Shown here: in pieces, positions 57,489 through 59,992 of the stretch
Layout of the letters: each line of letters starts with the position of its first letter
Numbering within the stretch: the first letter of the stretch is position 1
NCBI GenBank assembly: GCA_946536225.1
Contig: CAMNEE010000004.1
Span: 1 to 59,992, forward strand
Length of the DNA stretch: 59,992 bases
DNA from: UBA6985 sp946536225
GTDB lineage: Bacteria > Bacillota_I > Bacilli_A > RF39 > UBA660
Direction of reading: 5' to 3'
Made by a program: the position numbers and the translations under genes
Notes under the pieces: model-generated
Database searches by the model: none
What the model was told of the DNA's origin: nothing
What the model saw: the letters and a program-made list of their open reading frames with translations, nothing else

Positions 57489-59195
57489 ATGAATACAAAG
57501 ATTTCTATCATTGACTCCAATGGTAATCAAATAATTGCCGATGGTGTTTCATATATTGTTTTATCCGGTGATGAGTATAGACATGAATATTTGTTTTATA
57601 CTTTAAATGAAATAGTAAATGGTGATTTAACAAAGATTTATGTTGCTAAAGTAAACGAGGAAAACAATAATATTGATGATTTTGAATGGGATAATGTTAA
57701 AAAAGCAATGCTTGCTATTGTTCATCAAGAAGAAATCCTTGGATTATCTTATGAAAAGATGGTTGATGAAACAGGAACACCTAAGACTTTTAAAGTTGAT
57801 TTTCCAAGAAAAATTGCTTTAAAAATGGATAAACTTGTTGGTTTGAAAGATGAATATAAGCTTGCTTTAAGTAATCCAGATAATGCGAATGATGCTCCTG
57901 CAGTAGGAGGAACTCAATTCTTTGATAAAACTGACGAAAAGAAAAATGAACCACAAGTTGTTACTGTTCAAAATGCCTTTGATGGCTCAATGTCACCACA
58001 AGTTGTTCAACCAAGTGCACCTGCACCAGCAATTGCGCAAAATGAACCACAAGCTGCACCAACACCTGTTGCTGTTGAGACGCCAACTGTAGTAAGTACA
58101 CCAGTAGCACCTGTTCCAAGTGAAGCACCTGCTATTGAAAGTGCACCGGTAGTTCAAACGCCACCAGTAGCACAAACACCGGTAGTAGCATCTCCTCAAG
58201 AAGTTATACCTCCTGTAGAGCCTCCTCATACTGAAAATAATGAAGTTGCTAAACAAGATGTTACTGTAACGGTTGCGCCAACACCAAGTATAGCACCTGA
58301 AATGAAGAATATTACTCCATCTCCAATACCAAATGTATTAGATGGACTACCACAAGTGAAATCACATTCGAATGACGATAGTTTTGCTATACCAACAAAT
58401 CAGGCAGCTGAAGAAGATATTGATACAGTTATTTTTGATCAAATAATTGAAGAATTAAATCAAATAAAAAGTCAAAATGCTCAAATTCAGGAGTCTATTA
58501 ATAAATTAACAAATGATGTAAATAATATAAGTAATAAAGAAACAGTAGAAGTAAATACTCTGGTTCAAAATAACGATAATATGATTAATACAAATAATTC
58601 TAATACATCCGAAGATGTTTCTGCTGTAGAATTTTCTGAAAATGGATCAATTGTAGTTCCTGATTACGATCAAATCCAGTCTAGTGCTAATCAAGCAGTT
58701 AAAACACTTACAACTAATGTTTTAACAGAACCAGTTGAACCAGTTGATAATCAAGTTATTATACAACCAACTAAACCTGTTGAGCCATCAGTGACTGCTG
58801 TAGAACCTGTAGGTAATACAATTATTAGTGGACCTGCTACTAATGAAATAATAAATACAGCTCCACCTTCAATAATTGATACTTCTGCTCCAGCACCAAC
58901 ACCAGTTGCTTCTGCACCAGAAGTAGTTGCATCACCAACTGTTGCACCACAACCAGCGGCACAACCAGTTAGTGAGGTAACACCACAAGTAATTAATACA
59001 GCACCAGCTGAACCTCAAATTATTCCTGATGTTCCAGTATACGGAGTTAATGTACCTGAACCTACAATAGTAGTTCCATCATTTGATCCAAATGCTGGAC
59101 TTCCTCCGGTAGTAATGCCTGAAGGCGTTTCTGCTGGAAATGATGTATCAGTTTTACCTGGAATAGATATTTCAGGAACAACAGACCAACAATAA
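57489..59195 (+). CDS. large Pro/Ala/Val-rich protein with N-terminal domain and coiled coil, 568 aa
   Basis: Four parts. (1) An N-terminal globular domain (1-125, ISIIDSNGNQIIADGVSYIVLSG, LTKIYVAKVNEENNNI), beta-rich and resembling DUF1292-type folds. (2) A low-complexity region (about 150-260) of short P/A/V/Q/T repeats such as APAPAIAQ and VAPTPS. (3) A coiled coil (about 310-350, EELNQIKSQNAQIQESINKL). (4) A second P/A/V/T/N-rich region to the end. No signal peptide or membrane helix, so it is cytosolic. Such linkers usually tether domains or bind partners. GGGAAGGTG precedes the ATG. It closes the string begun at 55487. Confidence 0.78.
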   Translation: MNTKISIIDSNGNQIIADGVSYIVLSGDEYRHEYLFYTLNEIVNGDLTKIYVAKVNEENNNIDDFEWDNVKKAMLAIVHQEEILGLSYEKMVDETGTPKTFKVDFPRKIALKMDKLVGLKDEYKLALSNPDNANDAPAVGGTQFFDKTDEKKNEPQVVTVQNAFDGSMSPQVVQPSAPAPAIAQNEPQAAPTPVAVETPTVVSTPVAPVPSEAPAIESAPVVQTPPVAQTPVVASPQEVIPPVEPPHTENNEVAKQDVTVTVAPTPSIAPEMKNITPSPIPNVLDGLPQVKSHSNDDSFAIPTNQAAEEDIDTVIFDQIIEELNQIKSQNAQIQESINKLTNDVNNISNKETVEVNTLVQNNDNMINTNNSNTSEDVSAVEFSENGSIVVPDYDQIQSSANQAVKTLTTNVLTEPVEPVDNQVIIQPTKPVEPSVTAVEPVGNTIISGPATNEIINTAPPSIIDTSAPAPTPVASAPEVVASPTVAPQPAAQPVSEVTPQVINTAPAEPQIIPDVPVYGVNVPEPTIVVPSFDPNAGLPPVVMPEGVSAGNDVSVLPGIDISGTTDQQ

Positions 59196-59222
59196 AAAAG
59201 AGTAGTAAAAACTACTCTTTTT
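59195..59222. terminator. bidirectional terminator
   Basis: Stem AAAAAGAGTAGT / ACTACTCTTTTT around AAAA; T-runs on both strands. It serves both the Pro/Ala-rich gene and nfu. Confidence 0.9.
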
Positions 59223-59454
59223 ATATTTCTACGTTTATAACACCTTTACATTCAGGTAATACTTCTTTAATAGAAGAATAAATGCCATCTTCAATTGTTA
59301 CATCTACTATTTCGCAATTAGCACATGCACCATAAAATTTTACATAAACGTAACCGTCTTCGTATTTAACAAACTCAATGTCTCCACCTTCACTATTAAG
59401 ATAAGGTCTTATTTGATCAAGACATTCAAGTATCTTTTCTTTATCGCTTTTCAT
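59221..59454 (-). CDS. NifU C-terminal-domain scaffold (Nfu)
   Basis: A 77-aa Nfu-type carrier, the NifU_C domain alone: IRPYLNSEGGDIEFVKYEDG at about 15-34 and the cluster-binding CANC in YGACANCEIVDVTIEDGI at about 45-62. Nfu proteins carry [4Fe-4S] clusters from the SUF machine to targets, so it complements the suf operon at 38-41.7 kb and the ferredoxin. AGGTGAAGAG precedes the ATG at 59454. Its own promoter lies within the 82-base divergent gap. It keeps the full Cys pair. Confidence 0.93.
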   Translation of the reverse strand: MKSDKEKILECLDQIRPYLNSEGGDIEFVKYEDGYVYVKFYGACANCEIVDVTIEDGIYSSIKEVLPECKGVINVEI

Positions 59455-59490
59455 TCGCTCTTCACCTGCCAATCATTATATATAAATTTA

Positions 59491-59519
59491 TTTACTTTGT
59501 AAAGTTTATTTGCTATTAT
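59491..59519 (+). promoter_or_regulatory. promoter of the S1-domain gene
   Basis: TTTACT (59491-59496), 17 bases, TATTAT (59514-59519) with a TG extension at 59511-59512. Confidence 0.65.
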
Positions 59520-59536
59520 AGGTATCGAGGTGCAAT

Positions 59537-59890
59537 ATGGATAACATTGAAGTAGGAAATGTTGTAAGTGGTGTTGTATCTGGTATTAAAACTTATGGTA
59601 TATTTGTTAAACTAGATAATGGTTATAGTGGTTTAATACATATTTCTAAGATAACTGATAAATTTGTAAAAAACGTTGAAGATTATGCAAAAGTTGGTGA
59701 AACTATCTATGTTGAAATAGAGGAAGTTGATCATCAAAATAAACAGTGCGTATTATCAATAAAAGACATGAATTACAGAATAGAAGAAAATCCTGTAATT
59801 CACGAAACAATTACCGGTTTTTCGACATTAAGAAAACAATTACCTGAGTGGATAGAAACTAAAAAAGCTGAATATAACAAAGAGTCTTAA
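59537..59890 (+). CDS. S1 RNA-binding protein, YugI/CvfD type
   Basis: A 117-aa protein. The S1 OB-fold (about 1-75) has VGNVVSGVVSGIKTYGIFVKL, YSGLIHISKI and VKVGETIYVEI-like strands. A short helical tail follows (HETITGFSTLRKQLPEWIETK). This matches the general stress protein 13/YugI and CvfD family of Bacilli, small ribosome-linked S1 proteins that influence translation and virulence. The reference length is 120-130. GAGGTG precedes the ATG. Monocistronic; only a weak hairpin follows. Confidence 0.9.
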   Translation: MDNIEVGNVVSGVVSGIKTYGIFVKLDNGYSGLIHISKITDKFVKNVEDYAKVGETIYVEIEEVDHQNKQCVLSIKDMNYRIEENPVIHETITGFSTLRKQLPEWIETKKAEYNKES

Positions 59891-59918
59891 AAAAAAGAGC
59901 TCAAACCGCAATTTTTTG

Positions 59919-59948
59919 TTGACTTAATAAAAATCGTTATGCTATAAT
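59919..59948 (+). promoter_or_regulatory. strong promoter of tRNA-Ser
   Basis: TTGACT (59919-59924), 18 bases, TATAAT (59943-59948) with TG extension at 59940-59941. It is the best -35/-10 pair in the window, as expected for a stable RNA. Confidence 0.85.
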
Positions 59949-59976
59949 CAGTTTGTTATCTCAAAGAGAGATACCC

Positions 59977-59992
59977 GGAGGAATACCCAAGT
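59977..59992 (+). tRNA. tRNA-Ser, 5' end only
   Basis: The last 16 bases, GGAGGAATACCCAAGT, match the 5' end of Bacillota tRNA-Ser (acceptor GGAGGAA, then TA and the start of the D arm CCCAAGT). The anticodon lies past the window. A strong promoter about 28 bases upstream fits a stable RNA. Confidence 0.72.

Noticed and set aside
57993..58256. 87-codon minus-strand frame rich in Trp, Arg and Cys
   Set aside because: It is the reverse image of the Pro/Ala repeat region; no ribosome-binding site and no plausible protein composition.
58000..58260. Short repeated units that could suggest a CRISPR or tandem repeat array
   Set aside because: The repeats are degenerate codons of a Pro/Ala/Val-rich protein, without constant-length repeat and spacer pattern.
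59891..59918. Possible terminator after the S1-domain gene
   Set aside because: A run of A, GAGCTC and a later T6 are present, but no stem joins them; too weak to call.
1..59992. Genetic code 4 (UGA = Trp), as in Mycoplasma
   Set aside because: RF2 with an intact UGA-dependent frameshift, a CCA-only tRNA-Trp in the window, no in-frame TGA in conserved genes and one TGA stop all argue for the standard code.

Overview
The window is about 60 kb of very AT-rich DNA, densely coding, with short intergenic gaps and almost every transcription unit ending in a hairpin plus T-run. The gene set points to a low-GC Bacillota of the class Bacilli, probably an uncultured gut lineage near RF39 or the Mollicutes-like Bacilli. 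Supporting genes are YutD and a YugI/CvfD-type S1 protein (both Bacilli families), a SAM-I riboswitch, long-form HPF next to secA, and secG-rnr-smpB. The cell wall is present (FemAB-type ligase, GH25 lysozyme, NlpC/P60 protein, YfhO). The code is the standard one: prfB (RF2) carries its programmed +1 frameshift, Trp is TGG with a CCA-anticodon tRNA, and TGA is read as a stop. TGA is nevertheless almost unused as a terminal stop (1 of 65 intact genes). The species assignment is inference.

Layout. 1-7 kb: tRNA-Cys tail, an unknown protein, a 60-aa Sm-like peptide, a DgkB-type lipid kinase, YfhO on the minus strand, and the ribosome GTPase TypA. 7-15.5 kb: FemAB ligase on the minus strand, then a housekeeping block of secG, rnr, smpB, two unknown genes, hpf and secA. 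15.5-24.9 kb, an accessory region: unknown proteins, a WYL regulator whose terminator-like hairpin holds the Shine-Dalgarno of a SIS-domain gene, a Pr6Pr-like membrane protein, a large two-gene FtsX-type ABC exporter, a gene fragment, a transglutaminase-like protein and a frameshifted pseudogene. 24.9-33.6 kb: a SAM-I riboswitch controlling an unusually short MetK, a Cthe_2159-type cell-surface protein, a propeller-like protein, a YfbR-like HD hydrolase, prfB, YitT and a lipoprotein.

33.6-38 kb: an Abi_2/HEPN protein, HtrA protease, YchF, and rpsF-ssb-rpsR behind a structured leader. 38-41.7 kb, minus strand: rrf2-sufC-sufB-sufD with an inverted-repeat operator in the promoter spacer; no cysteine desulfurase or SufU is in the window. 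41.7-47.4 kb: PrsW protease, NlpC/P60 protein, an ICMT-like methyltransferase, three small nucleotide-binding-type genes, a GNAT-YoaP fusion and tRNA-Trp. 47.4-52.1 kb: an uncharacterised cluster built around a small soluble FtsK-like ATPase; this is the best candidate for an undescribed system. 52.1-60 kb: GH25 lysozyme, CpXC protein, thioredoxin-like protein, TrmL, ferredoxin, two tail-anchored unknowns, YutD, a large Pro/Ala/Val-rich protein, an Nfu scaffold, an S1 protein and the start of a tRNA-Ser.

Promoters are strikingly uniform: most are extended -10 elements (TGnTATAAT) with a weak or absent -35. No insertion sequence, integrase, CRISPR array, rRNA or replication origin was seen. 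No gene-free stretch exceeds 300 bases apart from the pseudogene and riboswitch region at 24.5-25.1 kb.
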